Assembly: GCF_041740695.1 (NCBI RefSeq)
Contig: NZ_JBGSLK010000001.1
Coordinates: 1-64,000, forward strand
Length of the DNA: 64,000 bases
Direction: 5' to 3'
Origin: Haliscomenobacter sp041740695
GTDB lineage: Bacteria; Bacteroidota; Bacteroidia; Chitinophagales; Saprospiraceae
Shown here: positions 52,752 to 60,712 of the stretch, piece by piece
Layout: every line of letters starts with the position of its first letter
Numbering within the stretch: the stretch's first letter is position 1
Translations under genes and position numbers: made by a program
The notes under the pieces: generated by a model
Told to the model about the DNA's origin: nothing
The model's database searches: none
The model's input: the letters and a program-made list of their open reading frames with translations, nothing else

Positions 52752-52968
52752 TTTACCGTTTTATTATTTTAATTAAGCATAACTTAAGCACTACCGCACG
52801 TCCTATTTTACTTAGTCGTTCCAAAGTGCGTGTATTTCTGCTTAGTCAGCACCCCTTCTCTACCTCGTTTCGCAACTCTTTAGTCCTCATTTTTAAATTT
52901 ACACATGACGTGAAATATCCGACCAGTAAGGTAAAAACAAGAACTAAATCCTGCAAACAAGTGTGGAA

Positions 52969-53043
52969 CTAAATTTTCAAATAATCAATCGCGCTCTTGA
53001 TTCTTTCCCAGCCTTTGTGGGTAATGTGAGTATAGATTTCATT
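52969..53043 (-). pseudogene. C-terminal remnant of a tyrosine recombinase/integrase
   Basis: Twenty-four codons read on the minus strand give NEIYTHITHKGWERIKSAID followed by YLKI and a TAG stop at 52971-52969. This is the characteristic end of XerC/D-like integrases of Bacteroidota, with the nucleophilic tyrosine in EIYTHIT. The codons upstream (toward 53076) are not recombinase-like and soon reach the nuclease gene end, so only the last part of the gene survives. No attachment site is recognised. Confidence 0.65.
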
Positions 53044-53076
53044 TTGCAAGGGTAAACATTCCCTTGTGCGCTTCCT

Positions 53077-56000
53077 TCACTCCACATCCCCCATTTTCAC
53101 CCCAACAAACTTCACTTTCGCCCTACCCGCCAAATTACTCAGCCGCACAGTAACCGGATAAGCTTCCTTCCAAGGGCTACCCGGGTTTTTAAACACATAC
53201 CCCGCATCCACAAAACGCCAACTTGGCACCGCTTTGAAGCGAGTATCCAGCCCCAAGATCAAACGCCGCATCAACACCAAATCCAGTGCCGTAATCGAAC
53301 CTGAATTGTCCACATCGGCGGCCAATAATTGATAGGGATTTTGAATCGGCTTTATACCTAAGATATGTTTTTGCAAAGCAATAATGTCTCGGGTACTTAC
53401 CCCCTCAGAGGCTTGAACATCCAAAGCGGGCGTTACAGTATACGTCCCATCATTGAGGTTACTGAAAGTGAAATTGCCATCGATGATAGTGGCGTTTTGA
53501 GCCTGTACCACACCACTCAGCGCCACGTTGACCCCAGCCAGTGGTTCTCCGTTCCTTTTGTTAACCACCCCATTGATCATACTTTTGGTAAAACCCAGGG
53601 TAAACCCAGCCACCACCGGATCGTGATCCGAACAACGAAACGGATCACCAATCGGGTCTTCCGAAGTACCCGGCAACATGTCCGCTGCATCGTACTGAAA
53701 ACGGCTGAGCGATTCCACCGAGTTGATGTTCCATTTTGCACCCTGCAAAAATTGTCGGGCCATGCTGGGTGAAGCGAAAATATGGTCGAGGTCGCCCAAA
53801 AATCCATCAAAGTCCTTGCTTTGTCCGGCGGGAACAACGTTCACATAGCCGGAGGCCTCCAACAAACGCAAGGGATCTTCTTTCTCATAGGCATTGTAAT
53901 CGCCGACCATCACAAAATCAGGATCACCCGAGCGGGTTGGATCGCCCTGCACCCAGGTCAGGATTTCTTGGATGGCATCGGTACGCACTTGATTGTAGGC
54001 GCTTTGGCCATCCAAGATGTCGGCATTGAGTCCGGTTCCGTCACCCAGTTTGGAACGCAGGTGATTGACAATCAAGGTAAATCGTTCACCGCGTTGATCG
54101 ATAAAGGTTTGAGCGAGGGGCAGGCGGTTTTGCAAAAAAATCCCATTGCTGGAATTCAAAAAAACCGGGCCTCCATCGGGTCTCACTTTCGCCGTTTTGT
54201 AAATGATTCCCACCACAATTTGATCGGCACCGTAGCGAACTCCCGGGCCACTCAAGGCGTAAGTGCCCGGCCCGCGCAGCGCATTGAGGGAATCCACCAG
54301 TTCCTGAGCCGCGCTGCGATTGCCGCCGCCGTCGTTTTCGAGCTCTTGTAAGCCCAGAATATCCGCGTCCAATTGGATGATGGCCTGGAGAATTTTGCGC
54401 GTTTGCAAGCGGAAAGCGGTCAAGGTACGCGCACCCCGGGCGGTAGGAAAACCACCGCCAGTTCCGTCACCGTTGAAAAAGTTCAGTAGATTGAAGGTGG
54501 CAATTTTGAGGTCACCCGCCGGACGTGGCGCGGCTGGGCGTGGGTTATCGTTGGTAAAAACGACTGGGGCTAAAGGGCGTATGCGGTAATTCCCACTGCT
54601 GAATTCCAATACTCCACTGAGCCCTTCCACCGAGTTGCCCAAGCGCAGCATATTGCCCTTGTTCACTTGTAGGTGATATACTGGAATTCGGTAAGTATTG
54701 TTGTAGCGGTCATCCAGGATGATCCGTTCGCTAAATTTTTGTTGCTGGTAGGCTACAAAGTTTTTGACACTGGGCAAATTCAATTCGGTGTATTGCAATT
54801 GCAGACCACTGGAGGATAAGCTCAGCTCCCCCGTTTCTCCCAGCTCGTGATTAAACACAATGGTCAACTTTTGAGGAAAACTGACCCGCATGCCCTCAAC
54901 GGCTTCCAGCGCAGTGCTTGAATCCTGGGGCAAGTGGATCAGCGCCGCAGGAGGCAAATCTTGCTTGGTCGCACATACTTTCAGATCGCGGACTTGGGTC
55001 AATATGGTCGCGCCGTCACGCTCCGCCACCTGAGCCCTGATCCTTACCCGGTCGCCGATGCTGACACGGGGGCCAAAGCCATTGTTGTATACAAAAAGCC
55101 CTTCCGAGCTGCGCTCGTTGTCGTCGTAGTCGAACTCTTCTTCCTGGATAAAAAAGCCCAACAAACTGCCATCTTCCTGTTCCTGAAAATCGGCGGTGAC
55201 AATGGCTTCTACATCTACCGTTTGTCCCTCCAATGGCGAAATAGCTGTGCTGCCTTGCACCTCTGAAATCCAGGTGGCCTCGGTATTGCAAATAGTAGAA
55301 CTACTGATGCTGAACCCAAAATGATAGTCCGCCACTAAATTATCGGGTGGGTCATTGGCGTCCTGGTCTTGTACTCCGGTGGCCAGGATGCTAACCTGGA
55401 CAATTTCTCCGGCTAAAAAATCAGTTTGAGGATCTAATATAAAGGTATCCGTGGTGTCATTGGTAGCAAGACGGTTGAGGGTAAAAGCATGCGCTCCGCT
55501 ACGCGAGCCAATCAAGCTTATTGCATTGGCGCTCAAAACCACCTTTTCATTGAACTTGAGCACAATATTGACATTGGTGGCCACTCCACTGGCTTTGTTC
55601 AAAGGTTGGGTGCTCAACACTTGTGGGCCTTGATCCAGTTGACCACAAATCACTGCATGTTTGCCCAAACCGTCAAAGGTATTCGTGGCAAAAACTTCCC
55701 ATTCGCTAGCTGGATCAAAGGTATTGTTGGCGTCAGCATCCCCTTTACAAATGTCTTTGCGTCGCCGCAGGGTTTTATCTACGGTTGAAATGCTGGCATT
55801 GCCCCATCCAGCGTTACCCGGATTCGTACCAATTTGCCCAATCGCATCAATGACCGTACCATTTATACCTCCTTTGCGTAGTACAATGGCATCGTTTCCA
55901 TCAAAAGCCACCAGATTGCTTGATCCTACATCCATCACCGCAATGATGGCGCGGTCGGCGTCGGTACGCCCCAATACAAAAACTTTACCCGCCGCCAGTG

Positions 56001-56250
56001 TACCAAATAAAGTCAATGAGGCGGTGGGGGTATTTGCCCCATTCGAGTACAATTGAAGCACGTAAGTACTCAAATTAATGGTCGCGCTGGTGCCATTGTA
56101 AATTTCGAGGGCTTTGTTGTTGCCAGAACCTTCTACATATTCGGAAAGGATCAAATCGCTGGGTTGGGCGTATAAAGTGATGAAAGTGACGAGATTTACC
56201 AATCCTAACAAGACAAATTTACCTGCGGAGCAGGTGTAGAAACGATCCAT
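53077..56250 (-). CDS. Extracellular nuclease (ExeM/NucH-like), multidomain
   Basis: A 1057-residue exported protein (signal ends near TLYAQ). Residues ~32-165 form a lamin-tail domain (LILSEYVEGSGNNKALEIYN). Residues ~205-320 are an Ig-like domain of SbsA type (LNKASGVATNVNIVLKFNEK), and ~330-440 an OB-like domain. Residues ~580-900 form an endonuclease/exonuclease/phosphatase domain: IATFNLLNFFNGDG, ADILGLQELEND (catalytic Glu), FVMVGDYNAYEKEDPLRL (Asp, Asn), and FRCSDHDPVVAGF (Asp-His). A carboxypeptidase-regulatory-like fold and a dockerin-like pair (GVSTRDIIALQKHILGI, SITALDLVLMRRLILGL) end it, closing in FVGVKMGDVE. It lacks the type IX sorting domain seen in its neighbour. It likely degrades extracellular DNA. 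Confidence 0.88.
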   Translation of the reverse strand: MDRFYTCSAGKFVLLGLVNLVTFITLYAQPSDLILSEYVEGSGNNKALEIYNGTSATINLSTYVLQLYSNGANTPTASLTLFGTLAAGKVFVLGRTDADRAIIAVMDVGSSNLVAFDGNDAIVLRKGGINGTVIDAIGQIGTNPGNAGWGNASISTVDKTLRRRKDICKGDADANNTFDPASEWEVFATNTFDGLGKHAVICGQLDQGPQVLSTQPLNKASGVATNVNIVLKFNEKVVLSANAISLIGSRSGAHAFTLNRLATNDTTDTFILDPQTDFLAGEIVQVSILATGVQDQDANDPPDNLVADYHFGFSISSSTICNTEATWISEVQGSTAISPLEGQTVDVEAIVTADFQEQEDGSLLGFFIQEEEFDYDDNERSSEGLFVYNNGFGPRVSIGDRVRIRAQVAERDGATILTQVRDLKVCATKQDLPPAALIHLPQDSSTALEAVEGMRVSFPQKLTIVFNHELGETGELSLSSSGLQLQYTELNLPSVKNFVAYQQQKFSERIILDDRYNNTYRIPVYHLQVNKGNMLRLGNSVEGLSGVLEFSSGNYRIRPLAPVVFTNDNPRPAAPRPAGDLKIATFNLLNFFNGDGTGGGFPTARGARTLTAFRLQTRKILQAIIQLDADILGLQELENDGGGNRSAAQELVDSLNALRGPGTYALSGPGVRYGADQIVVGIIYKTAKVRPDGGPVFLNSSNGIFLQNRLPLAQTFIDQRGERFTLIVNHLRSKLGDGTGLNADILDGQSAYNQVRTDAIQEILTWVQGDPTRSGDPDFVMVGDYNAYEKEDPLRLLEASGYVNVVPAGQSKDFDGFLGDLDHIFASPSMARQFLQGAKWNINSVESLSRFQYDAADMLPGTSEDPIGDPFRCSDHDPVVAGFTLGFTKSMINGVVNKRNGEPLAGVNVALSGVVQAQNATIIDGNFTFSNLNDGTYTVTPALDVQASEGVSTRDIIALQKHILGIKPIQNPYQLLAADVDNSGSITALDLVLMRRLILGLDTRFKAVPSWRFVDAGYVFKNPGSPWKEAYPVTVRLSNLAGRAKVKFVGVKMGDVE

Positions 56251-56266
56251 GGGAAAAATATTTGCG

Positions 56267-56274
56267 CAAAGGTA
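56267..56274 (-). promoter_or_regulatory. -7 box TACCTTTG for the nuclease gene
   Basis: On the minus strand TACCTTTG fits TAnnTTTG and lies 17 bp upstream of the ATG at 56250. It is back to back with the rpmI promoter at 56321-56328. Confidence 0.5.
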
Positions 56275-56320
56275 TTCAGATTTTTTTCCTAAAAAACTAG
56301 ATTAAGCTGAATGTTCTTCC

Positions 56321-56328
56321 TACATTTG
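56321..56328 (+). promoter_or_regulatory. -7 box TACATTTG for rpmI-rplT
   Basis: TACATTTG fits TAnnTTTG and lies 28 bp upstream of the rpmI start codon. This means rpmI has its own promoter here and does not depend on an upstream infC. Confidence 0.55.
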
Positions 56329-56355
56329 CACCTCGTTCATAAAAACTGTTGAACC

Positions 56356-56553
56356 ATGCCAAAGATGAAAACACATTCCAGCGCCAAGAAGCGTTTCAAG
56401 GTGACTGGATCCGGCAAGGTAAAGCGTTTCCAAGCCAACACTTCGCACTTAATGCGCAACAAAAGCAAACGTGCGAAATTGGCTCACCGCGACTCTACTC
56501 TTGTTTGTGAAGCAGATGAAAAGCGTGTATTGCGCATGCTCTGCAAAGCTTAA
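56356..56553 (+). CDS. rpmI: 50S ribosomal protein L35
   Basis: A 65-residue basic protein, the family's normal size: MPKMKTHSSAKKRFKVTGSG, then KRAKLAHRDSTLVCEADEKR. It is part of the large subunit. It is followed after 95 bp by rplT, but infC, usually directly upstream, is absent; the gene upstream is the divergent nuclease. Confidence 0.97.
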   Translation: MPKMKTHSSAKKRFKVTGSGKVKRFQANTSHLMRNKSKRAKLAHRDSTLVCEADEKRVLRMLCKA

Positions 56554-56589
56554 TGACGAATGGACTGCTCCGTTCTCTTTTTTAACGAG

Positions 56590-56630
56590 AATACAGGAGA
56601 AAGTATCACCCAGATGGTGATCCCTGTATT
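56590..56630 (+). promoter_or_regulatory. Hairpin in the rpmI-rplT leader, possible L20 site
   Basis: An outer stem AATACAGG/CCTGTATT encloses an inner stem ATCACC/GGTGAT with a 5-base loop, 18 bp upstream of the rplT start. In other bacteria L20 represses its own operon by binding a structured leader that mimics its rRNA site. This position would fit such control of rplT, but similarity to the rRNA site is not established. Confidence 0.4.
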
Positions 56631-56648
56631 GTACTAAAAAAACAAATA

Positions 56649-56993
56649 ATGCCACGTTCAGTGAACGCGGTGGCTTCAAGAGCCCGCCGCAAGAAAGTTT
56701 TAAAAGCCGCTCGCGGTTTCTTTGGTGCTCGCTCCAAAGTTTTGACTGTAGCCAAAAACGCCTTGGATAAGGCAATGGGTTACGCTTACGTCCACCGCAA
56801 AGCCAAAAAACGCGCTTTCCGCCGCTTATGGATTGCACGTATCAACGCAGGTGCTCGTCAATATGGCATTTCTTATTCACGCCTGATGCACCATCTCGCC
56901 GAGAGTGATGTACAGTTGAATCGGAAAGTATTGGCAGATTTGGCACTTAACCATGCCGACGCGTTCAAAGCAATCGTAGAGTCCGTACGTTAA
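56649..56993 (+). CDS. rplT: 50S ribosomal protein L20
   Basis: A 114-residue, strongly basic protein: MPRSVNAVASRARRKKVLKA, ARGFFGARSKVLTVAKNALD, AFRRLWIARINAGARQYGIS, YSRLMHHLAESDVQLNRKVL. L20 binds 23S rRNA early in large-subunit assembly. It is followed by a strong terminator at 57015-57060. Confidence 0.97.
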   Translation: MPRSVNAVASRARRKKVLKAARGFFGARSKVLTVAKNALDKAMGYAYVHRKAKKRAFRRLWIARINAGARQYGISYSRLMHHLAESDVQLNRKVLADLALNHADAFKAIVESVR

Positions 56994-57014
56994 TATATAC
57001 GACGACATCGACCC

Positions 57015-57060
57015 AAACGGGGCGGCCATATCACAAGATATTGCTGCCCCGTTTTGTTTT
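57015..57060 (+). terminator. Terminator after rplT
   Basis: AAACGGGGCGGCCATATC and GATATTGCTGCCCCGTTTT pair over about 17 positions around a 4-base ACAA loop, followed by TTTTGTTTTTATT. It is a strong forward terminator 22 bp after the rplT stop. Confidence 0.85.
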
Positions 57061-57152
57061 TATTAAAATTATTCCCACTTTTATACTTATTCCCGCTGAA
57101 GTTTACGTTTTTCAAAATAATGTCTTAAACAAGCTCTTAAACCCTCATTCAC

Positions 57153-58868
57153 ATGGCCAACATCGAAGCGATCCGCGACTTATTGCGTACCAATTCCGTC
57201 AGCAAATTTTTGAGCGTCAATGCCCGTAACCAATACGTTTTGGCTTTCCGCGATATGCTGAACGAGTTGGGTTTTTCTAACGAATTAAAAATGAGTTCGA
57301 TTGGTAGCAGCGATTATTTTGGGGATGAGGTCGTGAATGCCGTGGTGAGTTTTGCCCGGCGGAACAAACTCGATTCAACGGGTTTGGTGGTGACACCCTT
57401 TTTGAGCGCTACCATGGTGGAACGCCACGAGACCTTGGCCGGGGTAAAAACATTGGAAGGTGCCATCGCCAATGGCCAATATGCTCAATTCAACCTGCAA
57501 AACATGGCTGACCGCAACAACATCATCTTGCGGAGCCTACTTGAAACGCTGGGCATTACAGGCACTACGACCCAGGATGCACTGCGCAATTTTGCCCTGC
57601 GCAAAGGACTGTCTTCGGATGGTTACCAACTGACGGAAAGTCTGGCCAAAGCCCTGCTTACTGATTTGTACCAATTGTATGGCGATAGCTTATCCAGACT
57701 ATCCATCAACCCGGGGACAACGAATCCCCCCTGGACAGGCACAGGCAATACCGGAAATACCAACACAGGGAATACAAACACGGGGAATACTGGAAACACC
57801 AATACCGGAAACACCGGCGGAACTGGTTTCCCTCCACTTACCAATCCCGCCATTGGCAATAATTTACAAATTGACGACCGTGGTGGAACGATTGTCATTT
57901 CAGATGGCTCCCGCCAAATTCAATTCCGCAAACACCAGCCACTGGGGGTTTCCACCCCTGGTTTCAACAGCCTGGTGACTTTTGTGGAGCAAAATAAAGA
58001 GCGCCTGGTTGAGCTGGATTTGACCTACTCTGCATTGCAAGTGATGGAATCCATTGCCAAAAATGAAGGCCGTATGGACGCCATCAACTCCTACGATCGA
58101 GGTATTCTGAGCATTGGCACTTATCAATGGACTTTGGGCCGGGATGACAAAGCTGGCGAGTTGCCCGCCTTGTTGAAAAAATTCCGCGACCAGTTTCCCG
58201 ATTCATTCCGTCGCCATTTTGCTCCAATTGGAATAGATGTAAGTCAGGATACCAATACCACTTATGGTTTTTTGACCTTGAACAATTACCCGGTCAATTC
58301 AATCCAAGCCAAGGAGCAGTTTCGGGATCCCGCCTGGGGTTTTCGTTTTTGGAGAGCGCTCCAGGAGCCAGATTTTCAGGCGGTACAAGTTGAACATGCG
58401 CTGGATCGCCTCAAAAACTTCTATTGGAAGCCCAGTTATGCGGTATTTGGCAGCTTGCTCAGCACGGTGATTACTTCAGCGTATGGGGTTGCACTGTTGC
58501 TGGACAACCACGTCAATCGCCCGGCCTGGATTAAACCTTGTGTAGAACTGGCCATGCAACAAACTGGATTGAGTAATCCCAGCACCTTTAGCGATCAGAA
58601 TGAACGCGCCCTGATTCAGGCTTATCTGAATGTACGGCATACTTATACGGATGGTAGCATTACGCCGATGAGTAAGTCACTCATCCGGGCTCAGGCCATT
58701 TATGCGGATGTTACGGCGGGTAAATTGTCGGAGGCCAGGGGGACTTTCCAGTTGTCCAACAAGGCAGTGATGGCTTACGATACCAGCCGAGGTACAGATA
58801 AAAGTGCGTTTCCACCAGTGTTTTATGAGCCTGGGAACTTTCCAGATATGGAGAATGAAAGGGAGTAA
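57153..58868 (+). CDS. Predicted peptidoglycan-active protein with lysozyme-like domain, no signal peptide
   Basis: A 571-residue protein starting MANIEAIRDLLRTNSVSKFL, without an export signal. Residues ~25-95 and ~105-180 look like two helical peptidoglycan-binding-type repeats (DEVVNAVVSFARRNKLDSTG; TQDALRNFALRKGLSSDGYQ). A linker at ~197-227 is built of GNT/NTGNT repeats. The C-terminal domain begins near residue 290; LQVMESIAKNEGRMDAINSY carries a candidate catalytic glutamate, followed by SIGTYQWTLG, a pattern like the E...G-x-x-Q of lysozyme-fold enzymes. I recall similar proteins among phage-tail or contractile-injection cargo, but could not check. It is alone, followed by the fold-back at 58881-58981. 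Confidence 0.6.
   Translation: MANIEAIRDLLRTNSVSKFLSVNARNQYVLAFRDMLNELGFSNELKMSSIGSSDYFGDEVVNAVVSFARRNKLDSTGLVVTPFLSATMVERHETLAGVKTLEGAIANGQYAQFNLQNMADRNNIILRSLLETLGITGTTTQDALRNFALRKGLSSDGYQLTESLAKALLTDLYQLYGDSLSRLSINPGTTNPPWTGTGNTGNTNTGNTNTGNTGNTNTGNTGGTGFPPLTNPAIGNNLQIDDRGGTIVISDGSRQIQFRKHQPLGVSTPGFNSLVTFVEQNKERLVELDLTYSALQVMESIAKNEGRMDAINSYDRGILSIGTYQWTLGRDDKAGELPALLKKFRDQFPDSFRRHFAPIGIDVSQDTNTTYGFLTLNNYPVNSIQAKEQFRDPAWGFRFWRALQEPDFQAVQVEHALDRLKNFYWKPSYAVFGSLLSTVITSAYGVALLLDNHVNRPAWIKPCVELAMQQTGLSNPSTFSDQNERALIQAYLNVRHTYTDGSITPMSKSLIRAQAIYADVTAGKLSEARGTFQLSNKAVMAYDTSRGTDKSAFPPVFYEPGNFPDMENERE
57743..57826 (+). repeat. Coding tandem repeat (Gly-Asn-Thr linker)
   Basis: Units of GGNAATACC/GGGAATACN AACACN repeat about ten times and encode the GNT/NTGNT linker of the gene at 57153-58868. 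Unequal crossing-over here would change linker length without a frameshift, since units are multiples of three. Confidence 0.75.
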
Positions 58869-58880
58869 AGGGTTTTTCAT

Positions 58881-58981
58881 TTTTCACCACCTAAGAAACC
58901 TAAGACACTAAAGGGGCACCTCAGTAATTAACTACTTCTAAGGTGCCCCTTTAGTGTCTTAGGTTTCTTAGGTGGTGAAAA
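58881..58981. repeat. Fold-back element with 41-bp perfect arms
   Basis: 58881-58921 and 58941-58981 are exact reverse complements over 41 bp (arms start TTTTCACCACCTAAGAAACC and end AGTGTCTTAGGTTTCTTAGG, GGTGGTGAAAA), with a 19-base loop. It lies between the convergent lysozyme-like and subtilase genes, 12 and 20 bp from their stops. The arms hold TAAGAAACCTAAGACAC internal half-repeats. It would form a very stable hairpin and can act as a two-way terminator. Confidence 0.9.
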
Positions 58982-59001
58982 AAATCCCTGCGAAGCAGGA
59001 C

Positions 59002-60552
59002 TTACAGCCCTGTCACCGCCTTACCCACATCAATAATCCCGTACCCAAACTCGGCATTCCGGCTGCTCGGCCAGGAGGAATTCGCTTTCATCCGCGCATA
59101 TACCTGCGCACGCGTTTGGGCTGGGTTGGTTGCCCAAATTAGCGCCGCGATGCCTGCGGTAGTCGCCGTAGCCGCCGAGGAACCACCCACATTGGCGGGT
59201 ACATTGCCCGAAGGCGCCAGGGTGAGCGCAGTACGGTTATCATCTATTCTACGCTGCATTACCGCTACAAATTCTACATCGCTGCCGCTGTGGCAAGTGT
59301 TGCAGCGGATTAGTGGAAGCCCACCATCCTTTACGCCCGTAACGGCAATACATTCGGCCATCCAAGCTGGGAAAATTACGCCATACCAACTGGTATAGCT
59401 GGTGGAAGTGCCTGCCGCAGCGAGTATCATTTTGCCTTTTCCATAGGCATAACGTACGCCATCTTCAACCTGCCCGCTGGAAAAAACATCTCCAATCGAC
59501 ATGCTGATGATTTTTACACTAGTATTGTTGCCTGCAATCACGAGGCCATCGGCTACTCCCTTTTTTTCGCTAGAGCCGTTGATAATCACGTCGCTGGTGA
59601 CCCGGATGCCGAGCAGGTTACAGTTGTAAGCCACTCCCGCTGGAGTGCCATCGTAACCGCGTGGCGCGGCAATCAAGCCAGACATTTGGGTGCCGTGCCC
59701 GCACTGGTCGTTGGGGCCATCCGGGGTGCCACAAAACCAGCAACTCACGTAGGTGCCGATGCGGGTAAGGGTACGCCCCGTGGACAATCCGGAATTGAAC
59801 TGGCTACCCATTTTGGGTTGACTGGTAGGATTGGGAGTGCCGGTGTCCAAAAGTGCAACTGTAATGCCTCTACCGGAATTGTTGCCCCAAGCAGTGCTTA
59901 CGCGCGGCACGCCGTGGTGCCAGGATTGTTTTGCACCTGGAGTAATGTTGCTGAAATCTGCGGCGGGAATACTGGGGTTACCCGTCACACTACAACCCGA
60001 ATCGCTGCGCAAACGCTCTTCAACGTAACTGTAGCCCATGGGTTCGATGTAGCGCACCTGGGGCAAATTCCGTAATTTTTCGATGATGCCCAAGCTGGTA
60101 ATTTTGATGTCGATCACGGGTAAAACCGCTTCGTCCCCAAAAGGCATCAGGTCTCGGGCCGTGATGGTTTTGGCCGGGTTTTGCCGATTGGTTTCTTCAA
60201 CGATGTAATTGATCAGTTCTTCCCGGACTTGTTTCCATTCCTTGCGTTGGATGTCGATTTGGTGCAGGCGTTCATTGACGTTTTTTTCATTGGTAGGTTG
60301 GTAGCCGATACACATGATGGAATCGCTCAGCAAATTGGCGCTCCAAACGGTGTGGACGTCCACCATGCTCCATTCAAACTTTTGGTGCTCATTGAGCAGG
60401 CGCATGGCTTGTTGATTGATCTCGGCGCGGGTTTTGGCTTTTGTACCCGTGTAGTCCTGGCTAGGGCTGGTGTCCAAATTCAGGTTGTTTTCTTTGCCGC
60501 AAGAAAAAGCTAAAGCCAGTAAAACCGTAAATAAGGTAAATCTACGCATCAT
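59002..60552 (-). CDS. Subtilisin-like (S8) serine protease lipoprotein
   Basis: A 516-residue protein with a lipoprotein signal (LLALAFSC, cysteine at about residue 18). Residues ~40-185 are a propeptide-like region. The S8 catalytic domain (~210-515) shows ITVALLDTGTPNP (Asp), NDQCGHGTQMSGLIAAPRGY (His), and NVGGSSAATATTAGIAALIW (Ser in the G-S-S-A-A motif). The usual AAGN oxyanion motif reads ILAAAGTSTSYTSW, with Thr in place of Asn, so catalysis may be altered. Four or more cysteines near the His (SCWFCG, QCGHG) and NTCHSG suggest disulfides. It acts at the cell surface or in the periplasm. Confidence 0.85.
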   Translation of the reverse strand: MMRRFTLFTVLLALAFSCGKENNLNLDTSPSQDYTGTKAKTRAEINQQAMRLLNEHQKFEWSMVDVHTVWSANLLSDSIMCIGYQPTNEKNVNERLHQIDIQRKEWKQVREELINYIVEETNRQNPAKTITARDLMPFGDEAVLPVIDIKITSLGIIEKLRNLPQVRYIEPMGYSYVEERLRSDSGCSVTGNPSIPAADFSNITPGAKQSWHHGVPRVSTAWGNNSGRGITVALLDTGTPNPTSQPKMGSQFNSGLSTGRTLTRIGTYVSCWFCGTPDGPNDQCGHGTQMSGLIAAPRGYDGTPAGVAYNCNLLGIRVTSDVIINGSSEKKGVADGLVIAGNNTSVKIISMSIGDVFSSGQVEDGVRYAYGKGKMILAAAGTSTSYTSWYGVIFPAWMAECIAVTGVKDGGLPLIRCNTCHSGSDVEFVAVMQRRIDDNRTALTLAPSGNVPANVGGSSAATATTAGIAALIWATNPAQTRAQVYARMKANSSWPSSRNAEFGYGIIDVGKAVTGL

Positions 60553-60633
60553 TTGTGCAGAGGTGTTTTAGAGTGAGCCGTGTCAGCAGCTACAAGGATG
60601 AGAGAATAATATTTTGGTCAGGGTATAAAAATA

Positions 60634-60645
60634 GCGAATATTCGC
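60634..60645. promoter_or_regulatory. GCGAATATTCGC palindrome
   Basis: A perfect 12-bp palindrome lies in the divergent gap between the subtilase and AraC-type genes, 36 bp before the -7 box at 60681. It resembles the TTAGCGAA-AA-TTCGCTAA site upstream of the beta-oxidation operon. Confidence 0.4.
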
Positions 60646-60680
60646 AAATCTACTGTGGAAAAGGAAAAATTTATATTGAC

Positions 60681-60688
60681 TACCTTTG
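60681..60688 (+). promoter_or_regulatory. -7 box TACCTTTG for the AraC-type gene
   Basis: TACCTTTG fits TAnnTTTG and lies 25 bp upstream of the start codon at 60713. Confidence 0.5.
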
Positions 60689-60712
60689 CCTTGTTCAATA
60701 ACCTAAAACAAC

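Noticed and set aside
52752..52890. Integron-like attC site upstream of the AT-rich membrane gene
   Set aside because: A weak hairpin (CGCAC/GTGCG with TGCTTAAGT near-match) is present, but the RYYYAAC and GTTRRRY core boxes are not found as a pair, and no second site follows the gene.
57743..57826. CRISPR-like array
   Set aside because: The short repeat units have no spacers and encode a regular GNT linker in frame; no other array-like spacing occurs in the window.
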